NCBI GenBank assembly: GCA_934047225.1
Contig: CAKOHE010000110.1
Coordinates: 124,001-188,000, forward strand
Reading direction: 5' to 3'
From: Ypsolopha sequella
Lineage: Eukaryota > Arthropoda > Insecta > Lepidoptera > Ypsolophidae
DNA length: 64,000 bases
Part shown: piece after piece, positions 24,828 to 36,315 of the stretch
How the letters are laid out: the number at the start of each line of letters is the position of its first letter
Numbering within the stretch: position 1 is the stretch's first letter
Notes under the pieces: model-generated
The model's input: the letters and a program-made list of their open reading frames with translations, nothing else
What the model was told of the DNA's origin: nothing
The model's database searches: none
Program-made: the position numbers and the translations under genes

Positions 24828-25343
24828 TTATAGATATATGATAATTAAATGTACTTATAATATTGTACACATTTTGTACAATTATGTACACCAAAAAATA
24901 ATTTTGTACCCCTCTAATTACGTCACAGTTTTCATTTGAAGTTTTGTAAGAAAGTGCACTACAACTTGACCCTGGAGTGCACTATCTCTGAAAATGAAAA
25001 CTTTTTATACATTCGCGTACTTTGAATTTTGTACAATTATGTACAACCAAAAAATAATTTTGTATCATTCAAATAGCCCCGAAAAATTTGATTCAAAGTT
25101 TGTTAAAAAAGTGCACACCAACTTGAGGCCTTTTCAAAACTATATATTTGGGGTAGTTAGGACCCGTTTTAGAAAGGCCTAATTATGTTCATTTTTGTAC
25201 AAACTTTGTATCACCGAGAAAATGTATAGTTTTCTGGCAAATTCATTTGTTATGGATAGAGATGTAACTGATATATTTGTAATATTTGCTAAGATATTAG
25301 TAATATGAAGTGAATATATTCGTGTACCAGTAATCCAACGGAT
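24806..25343 (-). repeat. 530-bp dispersed repeat, copy 1
   Basis: This segment matches 53597-54125 in inverted orientation over its whole length, at high identity. It contains TTGTACAATTATGTACA twice, and the motif CAAGTTGTAGTGCAC in direct and inverted form (24811 and about 24956), suggesting internal foldback structure. In both copies a LINE C-terminal fragment lies just beyond the same end. The class is unknown. Confidence 0.8.
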
Positions 25344-25568
25344 ACTAAATGCCAATATAGGGTTGCCAAACGTCTTATTTCCCCAGGACATTGTTCAAAA
25401 GTTGCTTTCTAGGTTTTATATCCACGTATAAAATTTTGTTTTTATTTTCAGTTTGATTACAAAAATTAAATCTTTAAAGACAATTTGTTCTAAATATCCG
25501 TGATAAGATTCGTAATATTTTTTTTACAGCTGACACTTTTAAGTAATTAAATTAAAATCGCTGTTAGC

Positions 25569-25806
25569 TTAGGGTAAATGGTCCAAGAAAATCTACATAC
25601 AAACTTGAGGGAACCAATAACGACGACAGAAGTATTGTTATTTTGTTCTGTTACTTTTTTTTACACGTTTAATTGATTTTATACTCGAGAATAATCAGTT
25701 TTTTACAAACACAATGTGTTTACAGTTTAATTTTGCTATTTACAACTTTTATACTATGTCTTACGCAAGTTTGTATGAAAATTGCCTTAGACCATCCACC
25801 TTAATG
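25569..25806. mobile_element. Small inverted-repeat element (MITE-like)
   Basis: Ends of about 45 bp are inverted relative to one another at roughly three-quarters identity. The left reads GGTAAATGGTCCAAG then CATACAAACTTG. The right, inverted, reads GGTGGATGGTCTAAGG then CATACAAACTTG. There is no coding capacity, and the target duplication is not resolved. Confidence 0.6.
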
Positions 25807-26611
25807 TTAATGACCTATTAGTACTCTAACTACCGCTCTTATACTGCATTCTGTTTTTAAACCATAATGTCTTGGTATTTCCGCCTTCAAATCCTGGTTT
25901 TCAAAATTAGGAGAGGGCAACCATATGCTAATATCCCAATTAGAATTGTTAGTCATTATGTGTATTGGTCAAAATGCGTATTGGTCAATATGCGTGTTTC
26001 AAATAAAAAATATTGGTCGTTATGCGTAGACAGCATCTTTAGCATCAGACCCAATATTCAACATCTTTGGATAAAATTACTTGCCGCGTAATACTCGGCT
26101 GTGTCTCAGACCAACATTTTTATTTGGTCTAAGGCTGCTGTCTGTAATATTATGTTGGAGAATATCGGTTAGCTACTATTGAAATTCTAAGCGAGTGACC
26201 GAGACAACGTTTAGTAGGCTGAATCTGGAAGTGGATGTGCGTCGGGCAGTTAGAAAAAATAATAATACGCAAGTGCATATGTTTAGTATTTTTGTTTTTG
26301 GAGAAAGTCAGTTAGACAAAAAATGGTAGGCCAAATGTTTTGTTTTTGACATTGTGCGAGCGCGACCGATCGACCCTTTGATGCTAGGAAACACCAGTTC
26401 AGATGTTTTATTGTTCTCCAAACTCTGTCTGTCGAACAACTGACTGGTAAAATGGTAACTGACCGCCTGGCTAGGCAATAATAATTATTGTTTGTAAGTT
26501 TATCTCAAATTCTCAATAAAGATTAGATTTACTAATAAAATTCAATTCACAGCTTCGTTTGGTTTTTTTTTTGTGCTTAAGTGTTGTTTGTTCACAAACA
26601 ATAATATATTA
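25807..26611. other. AT-rich interval, no gene seen
   Basis: I see no supported gene, RNA or repeat pair here. The frame at 25867-26091 has no recognisable features. Confidence 0.5.
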
Positions 26612-26616
26612 CTATG

Positions 26617-26791
26617 TGTGGCGTGCTGGTCATTTAATTATTAAAACCACATTAAATTTGATGTAGCGGACTGTATTTAAAGGTAAAATTAGGTAAGCGA
26701 TACAAGACGACGTGGATTTAGAACAACGGTTAGTGTACAACTAAATAATATGTAGGTAGCTTTATAGTATATGTGCGATTAGCCTCGTACA
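26617..26791 (-). repeat. 3' LTR of the BEL/Pao element
   Basis: This LTR is identical to the 5' LTR. The target copy CTATG lies at 26612-26616. No obvious purine tract stands next to it on the coding strand. The adjoining bases are CCGGCCCCAGTTA. Confidence 0.95.
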
Positions 26792-27578
26792 TAACTGGGG
26801 CCGGCGGTAAAAATGTGAAATGACCGTGAATCATATTTAAAAAAAAAACAAAAGCACTAAAATTATGTCGATAAGTAGCTTGAACATCATTTCAGAAAAG
26901 CCATGCTAACATTTACTATAGTATATGCATCTTTAGTATTTATTATATAATTACAGTGACTGTTTCTGTTATACCAAAAAATCTACTGAAAAAGAAAACT
27001 TTGTTTTAATTTCACTTGCCCCAGTGAGACTATAAAGTTATATAATCTTTAACATACAATTTCAAAATATATAAATGATTCAGATTATGTAACTTAAAGT
27101 AAAAAGTAATGTTTAAATTAGGTACCTATGTACTTCATAACAATGTCTGGCGTTGAACTATAGTTTAACTTTATGTGTAACAAAAGGCAAAAAGTCATTC
27201 ACCAGACAGAGATAAGCTCAGACTTATCCAAACCAGTCTTGAAATCATTATACAAGTATAAAGAAAAATACTGGATAGACATCAGTTATTAAATATAGAG
27301 GAACTTATAGATAGTAGCTTATTTACCATACTTTTAATTTAACAACTATATTAATTATTTCTTACACTTACATTATCATGTGCGGTGAAACAGGTATATT
27401 TTGCTTAAACTAAAAAAAGAAAAACTTATTCTAACAAGACTTAGGAGCCAATTGAAAGATAGCTCACTAAGAAAAACCTCATACAATATATGTATGCAGG
27501 GTATCACATACAAAAAACCCTAAGACGAATCCAGCAGCTCACTGACGAGAAGCACACAGCAGACCTAAAAGGTATTTA
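26792..27578 (-). other. BEL/Pao 3' non-coding part
   Basis: About 790 bp lie between the last pol codon and the 3' LTR, long for a BEL/Pao element. I see no frame or repeat in it except the GC-rich CCGGCCCC word beside the LTR. Confidence 0.55.
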
Positions 27579-27659
27579 TTATTCTAAGGGTAAGACACAT
27601 ACCTTTGTGACACTTGTGCGTATTACTGTGCCTTTACTAGTTTTAACAGTTAAAGCTCT
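27579..27659 (-). pseudogene. BEL/Pao integrase C-terminal tail, out of frame
   Basis: In another minus frame, RALTVKTSKGTVIRTSVTK and a VLPLE end are followed by TAA at 27579-27581. This matches the usual Pao integrase terminus. The stretch that should join it to the core (the small beta domain around a DLVL-type motif) is missing, so a second deletion at about 27660 is inferred. Confidence 0.75.
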
Positions 27660-27662
27660 AGG

Positions 27663-28241
27663 CTATGCTAAAGGCATATCATTGCGCCATTTTGGCCTGT
27701 TCTGTAATTGAACAAGATATTGCTTTGACCATGTTTTCCAAAATGATTGAACAATTTGCTTACACTGATTCCAGAAAGAGAGACGATTTATTGGAACGTC
27801 TGTTTTATCAGGTTCAGGAATACATGACAAAGCATCTCCAGTCAAAAAATGCCCTGGAGTCAGGTACGACATATCATTTGGATCAGTAGTTGGTAAAGCC
27901 AGCAACGGTCTCGAATTTAGAACTCCTTCTATTTGTATTACGACAGAATTTAACTCCTCATATGTAAGAATTTGACCCCCAACAACTCTTTTCAAATGAT
28001 ATTTCGCACTTTTTATTCCACTCTCCCACAGTCCACCAAATACAGGTGAGTAAGAAGGAATGAAGCTAAATTCAATGCCCAAATTTGATGCAAAATTGGT
28101 TACAGCATTTTGGTGATCTGTGTTTGAGTGCAATAAATAAAGTTTATTTAATGCGTTCTTTGCACCTTTGAATGTGCTAGCATTATCAGCATAAATAACT
28201 GATGGCTTATTGCGCCGTGCGAACTTTTTCTGGAAATTCAT
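27663..28241 (-). pseudogene. BEL/Pao integrase core, N-terminal part deleted
   Basis: The frame holds the second half of the integrase core. VIYADNASTFKGA carries the second catalytic Asp, and PVFGGLWESGIKSAK carries the Glu (W-E-S-G-I-K). YLTPGHFLTG and WSKQYLVQLQNR follow. The HHCC finger and first Asp are absent. The frame ends in a TAG at 27663-27665, which coincides with a second deletion junction. Confidence 0.88.
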
Positions 28242-28737
28242 TGGGAAGATCTACATTTTTATTACAGTGAATGTACTTCACTGCCTTTAAAAACTGTGGT
28301 CCATGCCACCATAGATCATTGTTTTGTAGCAAATGAGGTTCTACGCCTCTAGAAAGGCAATCAGCGGGATTTTCCGCGGTATTTACATAAAGCCAAGAAA
28401 AATCTTGAGTTAAATCACGAATAATTTTAACTCTATTTGCTACATAAACAGTGAGCTTCACGGGCTCTGTATTAAGCCAAGCTAACACAATTTTTGAGTC
28501 AACATATAAATATACCTTTGTATTAAATTTTGATTTTATAGTATCATGAACTTTCTTTGACAATTTTGCTAACAATAATGCACTATTTAGCTCTAATCTT
28601 GGCGTGGTTAATGGCTTTATAGGATTAATCCTAGATTTTGAGCACAATAAATTAACCTCAACCTTTCCATCCTCAGAAATTGTTCTTAGATACAGGCAAC
28701 AGAAAATAGCATTTATTTGAAGCATCAGAAAAGCCAA
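28207..28737 (-). pseudogene. BEL/Pao RNase H remainder
   Basis: This frame continues RNase H after the frameshift near 28705. LTTPRLELNSALLLAKL is followed by YLYVDSKIVLAWL and then ENPADCLSRGV, the usual order of RNase H acidic and terminal motifs in Pao elements. WWHGPQFL marks the linker towards integrase. It stops at 28207, where a deletion junction has changed frame. The zinc-binding HHCC domain of integrase and its first catalytic Asp are missing at this junction (about 28225). Confidence 0.85.
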
Positions 28738-31700
28738 TTATTTCAATTAACTTTACCTTGTGTGTATTTAAATTTCTTGGCACTACAATATTTGACATTC
28801 TCATAATATTCTTAGCAAAATCTCTGAATTGCTTATTAATGTGTGCTGGTAGCGTTGAATCCCAAGACATTTTGAGCAACCAAGTTTGTTGCATTAGTAT
28901 CTTTGCTAACACAATTACTGGACCAACGAGACCTAAAGGGTCAAAAATTTTGCTCAAAAAGCTTAAAAGCTGTCTTTTAGTGTAAACATCTAACAACTCT
29001 TGCTGAGGACAAGTAATACTAAAAACATCAATTTTTACATTGTATTTTATGCCTAAAGTTTTTACAAAGGTATTATCATCTTTGCATAAATCAATTTCAC
29101 TTAAATTTTGCTCACACTTTGGTGTCCCTTCTAGCACCTGATCATTATTTGCACACCATTTGTGTAACTCAAAGCTGCCTTGTTTTAAAAGCTCACATAA
29201 CTGTTCTTTTATTTTGCATAATTCAGTAATGCTGTTACTACCAGCATTTATATCATCTACATATGTATTATTTAGAATTATGTCAGATCCTAATGGATAT
29301 TGATCTTTGAATTGATGTGCTAACTGATTTAAACATCTTGTTGCCAGAAAAGTTGAGCTTTTTAAACCAAATGTTACTGTTTGTAACTGAATACATTTAA
29401 TTTTTTCTTGTGGTGTGTCCCTCCACAAAATATTTTGCAATGAGCAATGTGTTTCATTCAAATTTATATTTCTGAACATTTTCTTGATATCAGTAATAAA
29501 GACAAACTTATAGAGTCTGAATAATAACAGTATATTGAATAATTCGTTTTGCACACAAGGTCCATTCAACATAAGGTCATTTACTGATACTTGAGATTTC
29601 TGTTGTGATGAGATATTTTGAGATTTAGTAACCATACTACCGTCAAAAACTACACGAAGTCTTGTAGTTTTACTACTCTCATTGATAACAGCGTGATGTG
29701 GCAAAAAATAAACTGGACTGTTATCTAAATCATAATTTTCAATATCATAAAATCTTGCATGTCCTAAGCCGACATATTCATGTATGAACCTTTTGTATGG
29801 TTCCACTAGAACAGGAGTTCTAAAAAATCGTTTTTCTAGATTATAAAATCTCAAAAGCGCTTGAGATAACGAATCTCCTAATCTGATCTGCTCAAAATCC
29901 TGTTTTAACGGCAAAGAAACGGTGAATTTATTATCTTTAAGTACAAAAGAATCAGAGAACATCTGCTCGGCAAGCTCATGCTCAGACGTGGCCTCTGTGA
30001 AAACTTCTGGAACCCGTTCACATTCCCAAAGCTGTTGTAAAGAGCTCTGTATGGAATCTAAACTCTCAACATTACAGGACCTGTCTAAAATAGGTAACTC
30101 TGAATCCTCAGCTTGAACATTACTGCAAAAATTACTAACTGGGTACTTTGAGAAATTAGTAGCCTGTGGTACCTTTCCAGCAACAACAAATCCGAAACGT
30201 GTGTTGTGTAAACATAGGCTTCCAGGTAAAACAGGAAACTGCTCTCGTAATAATATCTCAAAGAAAACATCACAACCTAAAAGAATACTGATTTTTTCAG
30301 TATTGTAAAAATCACTATCTGCTAACTGCACATAAGGCGGTATAACAAGATTTTCCCTATTAATTTTAAATTGAGGCAAATCACATGTTATGTTTTCAAC
30401 AACACAACATGATATTTGCTTTTTGAAATCGTTAGTAGTTGAATGGATCTCGAATTCTGCTTTTTGTGAGGACGTACTTGACCTATCACAAATACCATTA
30501 ATTACACTTTGCTCATTGAAAAGTTTACATTTGATTTTGTTTGCAACATCAGACAAACAAAATGACAGCTGACTCCCCGAGTCGCATAAAGCCTTTACAT
30601 AGATAGGATTGCCATTTTTTCTATATAGCTTTACCTTTATAGAAGGTAATAAAACATTGTCATACTTGCACATAGACAAAGCAACTTGCTGCGCAGTAGC
30701 ATTAGATTTTTTAACAATTTCATCTTCATGTAGCAATGTGTTGTGCCCTTCTTTACAGCTAGCACATTTAAAAACATAGTGACACCTGCCAGCGTGCACA
30801 TTTAAGCAAAGCCTGCATAACTTTTTAGCCTGAGCGTGACTTATTCGTTCAGATGGCAAAGCTAGTTTAAATTTTTCGCATTGATAAAGTTTATGGAACC
30901 TGGAACTGCAGTAACTACAAGCTGGTTTCGCTGTGTGCTTCCCTCCAGCAGCTAGTAGACTCGTCCGGTAGGGCTTCTTTACTGAACCACCTGGCTGCGC
31001 CTGCTCGAGATCAGCAGTGTCAAGCCCGTCTGCACGTTGCTCTAAAAATTTTAGAAAGGTATCTAGTTTAGGTAAGGTGTCTCCTTTAATCTCCATATTG
31101 AAGGCTCTGTATGTGTATTGATCTAACTTGCGCCTTAACACACACAACACAAATAAATCCCAGTGTTCTATAGGAACATCTAGGTTTTGTAACGCAGCGA
31201 GATGCTGCTTTGTAGCGTTTAAAATCTGTCTCAGATTGGAACTATCCGCTCTTTTAATAATTGGCAAATCCAAAATGCCAGAAACATGATGATAAATCAT
31301 TTTTAACTTATTGTCATAATTATCATCTAGTATTTTTAAAGCATTATCATAGTTTCCATCACAAAGGCTAAGGTGTTTTATCATGTCAGCAGGCTCACCT
31401 TCCAGGAAGGTCTTCAAGTAATAAAATTTATCAATTTTTGACAAACTATCGTCCGAGTGAATCATGCTTTTGAATAAATTTATAAAATTAGTGTATTCAC
31501 TTACTTGTCCACTAAATTTTTGAATTTCCATTTTTGGAAGTTGCCTGCAGGACGGCTTTTTGGCACTGCTACCTCCTAAATTACCTGAGTTACACATTTT
31601 ATTGGTGTAGGATTCATACGTGGCCAGGCCAGTGAGATATTTTGTTTCTACACCAGCAAAATCCTCGGAATTTGTAGGATCTAAAACAGAAACGTCTATA

Positions 31701-31873
31701 TTAGCTTCACAATATTCGTTGAAGGTTGAAGTCAACCTCTGTGCGTTCACCAGATATTGCTGGATGGACGCTGTTTCCTTATTTTCTTCGTCCATCACAA
31801 AATTATAAAGCCTAGTGATAGTACCTTTCAATTGGCCCCTGTATGCGATTAAACGCTTTAAATCTTCGCCCAT
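28673..31873 (-). pseudogene. BEL/Pao Gag-protease-reverse transcriptase (frame ends early)
   Basis: A 1066-codon frame starts at the ATG at 31871-31873. An N-terminal helical Gag part is followed by a DUF1759-like region (about 110-290). Cys/His clusters at about 319-376 start CSYCSSRFHKLYQCEKF. A retroviral-type aspartic protease has its D-S-G at 431-433. Reverse transcriptase spans about 730-910, with YVDD at 871-874. A Pao-type segment follows (SKIFDPLGLVGPV, about 973-985), then the first RNase H motif, GFSDAS. The frame then runs into a stop because of an apparent one-base gain in a short A-run at 28703-28706 (T-run on the coding strand). The RNase H domain continues in another frame. 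BEL/Pao Gag and Pol are normally one polyprotein, so this break inactivates the downstream enzymes. Confidence 0.92.
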
Positions 31874-32953
31874 TTTACTTGAGCAGGAATAATAACTTTC
31901 CTTTCCTTGAAATTTGCACTAATACAGTCAATTTATAGAATTTACAAACAATATGGAGCACAAAAATGAATATATCTCTGTATTTTATGAATTTGCATTG
32001 AACTCTGTTCGAATTGGTTGATACAAAATGGCGTTCGTTGCAAAGAAATTATAAAAGTTGAAAGTCAGAAAATGAACCTAAATAACTTCACTACGATGAT
32101 ACTATTCTAACATGAAGTACTGATGTATTTTTCTTCTCCCTCTGTTTCACGTACTCGGTGATGTTTCGAGCAATGAGATCTTCTTTCTCGCACGCTCGCA
32201 TGTACTTGTAAGCAAGCGCTCTCTCTCGCACCTTTGACTGCTCACACGCAGTTCACAGTGGTTCTCCAACCAGTTCGGAAAAGGCCTGTGAAAGAAGCCC
32301 GTAGAACTGGCACCGGCGAACAAAGGATTCTTGAAAGAAGCCTTTGAAAGAAGCCGTTGAAAGAAGCCGTTGAAAGAAGCCTGATGAGTCCCGTTTTCTG
32401 GAAAATATTTTCCACGCGGCGATGTATGGCGAAAATGATCCGGAAACCTCACTTTTTAGTTTTAAACAAAGTAAATGCCACTTATAGAAGCGGCACCTTT
32501 TCACTTTTATTATAGTCACTTATTGAAGTGGCGGTGAAAACTGCGTAATTTTCAGGATTATAGTTCACTGATAAAATAAACAAAAGTCACTGATAGCAGC
32601 GGTGATATTCACTTGAGAAAATATAGTTTCTCTGCATAAACACGACGGACTATAGGCCACGTAATAGTTCACTGATGGCAGCGATGAATTGCAATTTTAG
32701 CCAACAAAATATAGCGATTGACGGCACTTTCTTCCTGGAACTATAGGTCCAAACCAACAAACTATAGCGATTGACGGCACTTTCTTCTTGGAGCTATAGG
32801 TCCAAAGTATGAAACAGTTTTTGTTGAAAAACGAACATGGACTATAGGCCACGAACGTTTCGATTGAGCGACACTCCCGAGCACAACCCGCCTGGATATA
32901 GTCCTTGTCCTGTATACGCGAACACTGTTGTTAACGGCGATGTGGGACCATTA
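31874..32953 (-). other. BEL/Pao 5' leader with short tandem repeats
   Basis: This is about 1.1 kb of untranslated leader. A 53-bp unit containing GCGATTGACGGCACTTTCTT is repeated in tandem (copies starting 32710 and 32763). A GAAAGAAGCC word recurs several times at 32290-32385. Several TCACTGAT-GCAGCG words recur at 32520-32690. Such repeats may affect packaging or transcription; that is inference. Confidence 0.65.
32930..32951 (-). promoter_or_regulatory. Candidate primer binding site
   Basis: Two or three bases inside the 5' LTR, the minus strand reads TGGTCCCACATCGCCG. It begins TGG, as expected for pairing with a tRNA CCA end. I cannot name the tRNA from sequence alone. Confidence 0.5.
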
Positions 32954-33128
32954 TGTGGCGTGCTGGTCATTTAATTATTAAAACCACATTAAATTTGATG
33001 TAGCGGACTGTATTTAAAGGTAAAATTAGGTAAGCGATACAAGACGACGTGGATTTAGAACAACGGTTAGTGTACAACTAAATAATATGTAGGTAGCTTT
33101 ATAGTATATGTGCGATTAGCCTCGTACA
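32954..33128 (-). repeat. 5' LTR of the BEL/Pao element
   Basis: This 175-bp LTR is identical to 26617-26791. Read on minus it starts TGTACGAGGC and ends ACGCCACA. It would hold the promoter and start of transcription. CTATG follows at 33129-33133. Confidence 0.95.
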
Positions 33129-33133
33129 CTATG

Positions 33134-34321
33134 ACAGAAATAAATTTCTATGTTTGAACACTTTGCGATTTATCCATCGCAAGGAGATATAAATTATTTG
33201 TATTCATTGACACGTCAATGTTTGTATGTGGGGGCTACACAATACGGATATGGAACCCTAAAAGTAAATAACAACAATATAGATGCCATAGCAACATTAA
33301 GGCGACAAAAAACAAAGCGATAAAATGGTAGCGCCTGACAAACATTTCGGTACCTTTTTAGTACGGAACCCCAATTTTCATTATTTTACTTTAAAGTATT
33401 TACTACAGACTGCCCAAAGTTTAAACTTGTACTTGTATGTATTACCGTTCTAAAGATAGAACCTTTGTTATAATAATCTATTCCTTGGGTAAGGAACCTT
33501 AAAAAGGGTGGTTTATAATATTATGTTCGACACATTCATAATTAGTCTATTTAAGAAGATAATATCAACATTTCGTAATTAAGTCACTAAAAAAACGGTA
33601 AAGTGCGAATCCGACTCGTGCCTAAAGGGTTCCATACAGCAAAATATACAACATATCTACCTAATACCAATTTATTAGCGATTTGAGAAGATATTTCTAC
33701 ACATCAGCGCTTTATTTGTACTCTGCGCTTGCCAAGTCACTATATTTTATTAGAGAAATAAAGATGACTAATATTAATACAGTCACTTAATGTTGGTAGG
33801 TAACTAATTAGGCAACAATTAATGATAAATTTGTTAAATAGGTGCTCCCATACTAACTAAAATGAAAAGGTGCTTCCATATAAACTAAAATAACAGACTT
33901 GGCTTTACATAGGATCTCACAACTTTTTACGGTGGAAGGATTGCGTTGCGAGACTTGACATTTTTATACATTTTATGTTTTTGATGGGATTTCAATTTAA
34001 CAGAAGTGACTTCTTGACTAGATATATAGACTATGGGCGTAAAGTCGGTAACCTTATGTATCGAGTAACAAGATGTGACCAATTCGTCGTCGTGAAGAAA
34101 AAAAAACTACATCAAAATAAACAGGGTTTGCTGGTCGCAACCTGGAGCATATTGTACAGTCAGCAAAAAAAAAATCTGATAAAAAAACAAGTAGGCTACG
34201 TTCGCTTTGTTGGTACTAACGTAAATCAGCCTGATATTATTGAAAAATTTTTAGACACGATTAATCTACCTTCGATTAAATTGATGTCCCTTGCATAAGT
34301 TGGAGTACTGGACCCTGGAAA
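33134..34321. repeat. Interval with a relic of a common lepidopteran-type repeat
   Basis: At 33592-33645, AAAAAAACGG is followed by AAAGTGCGAATCCGACTCGT and AAGGGTTCCATAC. At 33345-33372, TACCTTTTTAGTACGGAACC may be the other end. I recognise this layout from an abundant lepidopteran interspersed repeat; the name is not given because I cannot check it. The frame at 33975-34298 has no recognisable domain and is not called. Confidence 0.5.
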
Positions 34322-34558
34322 TTTTAATAGTTAGCCGCCTCACACTTCACTGGTGGTGGAAGAACCTACTCAGGTGCATGCAAGCATTTTGAGTACCTAG
34401 TTTTAATAGTTAGCCGCCTCACACTTCACTGGTGGTGGAAGAACCTACTCAGGTGCATGCAAGCATTTTGAGTACCTAGTTTTAATAGTTAGCCGCCTCA
34501 CACTTCACTGGTGGTGGAAGAACCTACTCAGGTGCATGCAAGCATTTTGAGTACCTAG
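34322..34558. repeat. 79-bp tandem repeat, three copies
   Basis: Three nearly identical 79-bp units start at 34322, 34401 and 34480. Each contains TTAGCCGCCTCACACTTCAC, then TGGTGGTGGAAGAACCTACT, then TTGAGTACCTAG. The match is essentially perfect, so the expansion is recent. Confidence 0.95.
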
Positions 34559-34930
34559 TTTTTAGCATTTTTGGTCCGCAATTAATGCGGTCTGCCTCGA
34601 GCTCAGCTTAACTACGCTCTCGGCCTTCAAGCTTGGTCATCATTGCAGCCCTTGCTGTCCACGCTATAAAGGCCTTGACCTTCGGTCTCAGCCTTTACTC
34701 CAGCTTGTCCATAAAGGGTTGCAATGCTAACCACGCTGTGTAGGCCTGGAGCTGCAGCTGCGCTTTCAGCCATCATAAACGCTGCCAGCAAAGCAGTCAT
34801 TAAAGAAAGTGGCAGTAATGTACTTTACATTAAAGTAATTAAAAATATTACATTATAGACAATACCAGATCGCTATACCTTCAAAATGTATACCTACATT
34901 AAAAACTTACATATTTTTCATATACGGACT
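34559..34930. other. Interval with a GC-rich stretch of unknown nature
   Basis: The stretch 34570-34790 is GC-rich for this region, with repeated CTT/GGCC-type words (GGCCTTGACC, CTCGGCCTTC). I see no frame or match that names it. Confidence 0.4.
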
Positions 34931-34938
34931 GCGCAAGT

Positions 34939-35026
34939 ATGACCACGTCTCCGATTTCCGATGCAGGTTGAAGTGGCTCCCTATTCATCTTCGCAGGAAC
35001 TTATCCTATATCCTTTCCCTGTTATA
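34939..35026 (+). pseudogene. CR1-type LINE C-terminal relic, first part
   Basis: One frame reads KYDHVSDFRCRLKWLPIHLR and then SYILSLLY. This has the W-L-P-I-x-x-R pattern found after the reverse transcriptase in CR1-group LINEs. It is cut at 35026 by a foldback element and resumes at 35965. Confidence 0.7.
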
Positions 35027-35962
35027 CAGGGTGTCCTAAAAGTCAACTTTATCCCTTGGAGGGCTGATAGGCCAACTCATGACTGTCCAGTATATCCAAA
35101 CATGACTTCAGTAAAAAGTCGATAGTTTTCGAGTTATCGATACTTTTATAAGTTTTGTAAAATTTGACACCTTAGATGACTCTTTCCAGTGCCACAGCTA
35201 CACGATTCCATATTCTAAGATTCTTATTTTTGTTTCCGAATCCTGAATAGCCCTGCTTTTGACTCCAGTCCAAAATGAAACTAATATCATACACATTTTT
35301 AAGAAATAAAATCATTTTTGTTCGAATTATGAGTTTGAAATTTTTAATTTGCTAACTTTGACTCTTCATACTGTGAAAAAAATTACTACGCTTAGGTGGC
35401 AAGTAATTTTAATTAACAGGTGATTTAGTGCAGTTTCTTAAATAGTAAAATAATTGCCATGTTTTACTTTTAAAAAAGTATTATTGCTATTCTGCTGTAA
35501 TCGGAGCTCATCTTAAAAATATTTTAATACTTAGATATTCAAATGAAAACACTTGTTCAATTAAGTGAAATGCCTTTCAAAAGTGAAAAAAGGGAAAGTG
35601 AAAGTAATTTTTTTTCACAGTATGAAGAGTCAAGTAAGCAAATTAAAAATTTCAAACTCATAATTCGAACAAAAATGATTTTATTTCTTAAAAATGTGTA
35701 TGATATTAGTTTAATTTTGGACTGGGGTCAATAGCAGGGCTATTCAGGATTCTGTAACAAAAATAATAATCTTAGAATATGGAATCGTGTAGCTGTGGCA
35801 ATGGAAAGAGTCATCTAAAGTGTCAAATTTCACAAAATTTATAAAAGTATCGATAACTCGAAAACTATCGACTTTTTACTGAAGTCATGTTTTGATATTC
35901 TGGACAGTCATGAGGTGGCCCATCATCCTTCAAGGGATAACGTTGACTTTTGGGACACCATG
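35027..35962. mobile_element. 936-bp foldback element with TA duplication, Tc1/mariner-like
   Basis: Two long inverted arms (about 35027-35400 and 35605-35962) are highly similar. They begin CAGGGTGTCCTAAAAGTCAA and, inverted at the right end, CATGGTGTCCCAAAAGTCAA. TA flanks both ends (35025-35026 and 35963-35964). Removing the element with one TA restores the frame of the interrupted LINE relic, which confirms the limits. There is no transposase, so it would have to be moved by another element's enzyme. Confidence 0.88.
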
Positions 35963-35964
35963 TA

Positions 35965-36160
35965 TAATGTTTTATGTTCTTCACAATATAGTCTACCCTA
36001 ATTATTTAAAATAAAGCATTGTCCTTCGCACTGACCGCAGCAACAGAACGCTTCGCTTCTGTCACCATTTCGATCTGGTGATACCTGCCCACAACACTGA
36101 CCCTTTCACCGAATTCTTTACGGTCAATGCTGTTCGACCCTGGTCACCATGTTTTACCAA
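35965..36160 (+). pseudogene. CR1-type LINE C-terminal relic, second part
   Basis: This continues the relic interrupted by the foldback element. NVLCSSQYSLP comes first and, after frame damage, HNTDPFTEFFTVNAVRPW, a version of the V-N-A-V-R-x-W end of CR1-type proteins. Stops and indels are present. Confidence 0.65.
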
Positions 36161-36315
36161 AGTACTAATCAAGACCAATGAAATAAGCCAAAGTTGAAGA
36201 TCTGCTGATGTCCGTTGAGGTCCTGTATTCACCTTCCAGTTCCATCATCAGACCCTGGTCACTACGTTTTACCAAAGTATTAATCAAGACCTTAATCAAG
36301 ACCAATTAAATAAGC
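36137..36315. repeat. Imperfect tandem duplication
   Basis: GACCCTGGTCACCATGTTTT at 36137 recurs as GACCCTGGTCACTACGTTTT at about 36251. Both are followed by ACCAAAGTA-TAATCAAGACC and AATAAGCC. Confidence 0.7.

Larger units (their letters stand above)
26617..33128 (-). mobile_element. BEL/Pao LTR retrotransposon, defective, with identical LTRs
   Basis: A 6512-bp element lies on the minus strand. It has two 175-bp LTRs that I compared base by base and found identical (TG...CA ends) and a 5-bp target duplication, CTATG, on both sides. The gag-pol frame carries a DUF1759-type Gag, zinc knuckles, an aspartic protease, a YVDD reverse transcriptase, RNase H and integrase parts in BEL/Pao order. 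The pol region is damaged by one frameshift and two deletions in integrase, so this copy cannot make a full polyprotein. Identical LTRs imply recent insertion. Confidence 0.95.

Noticed and set aside
27490..27889. Plus-strand frames over the BEL/Pao integrase
   Set aside because: They are shadows of the minus-strand integrase.
33975..34298. 107-codon frame
   Set aside because: No recognisable domain, lysine-rich low-complexity stretches, and no splice or repeat context.
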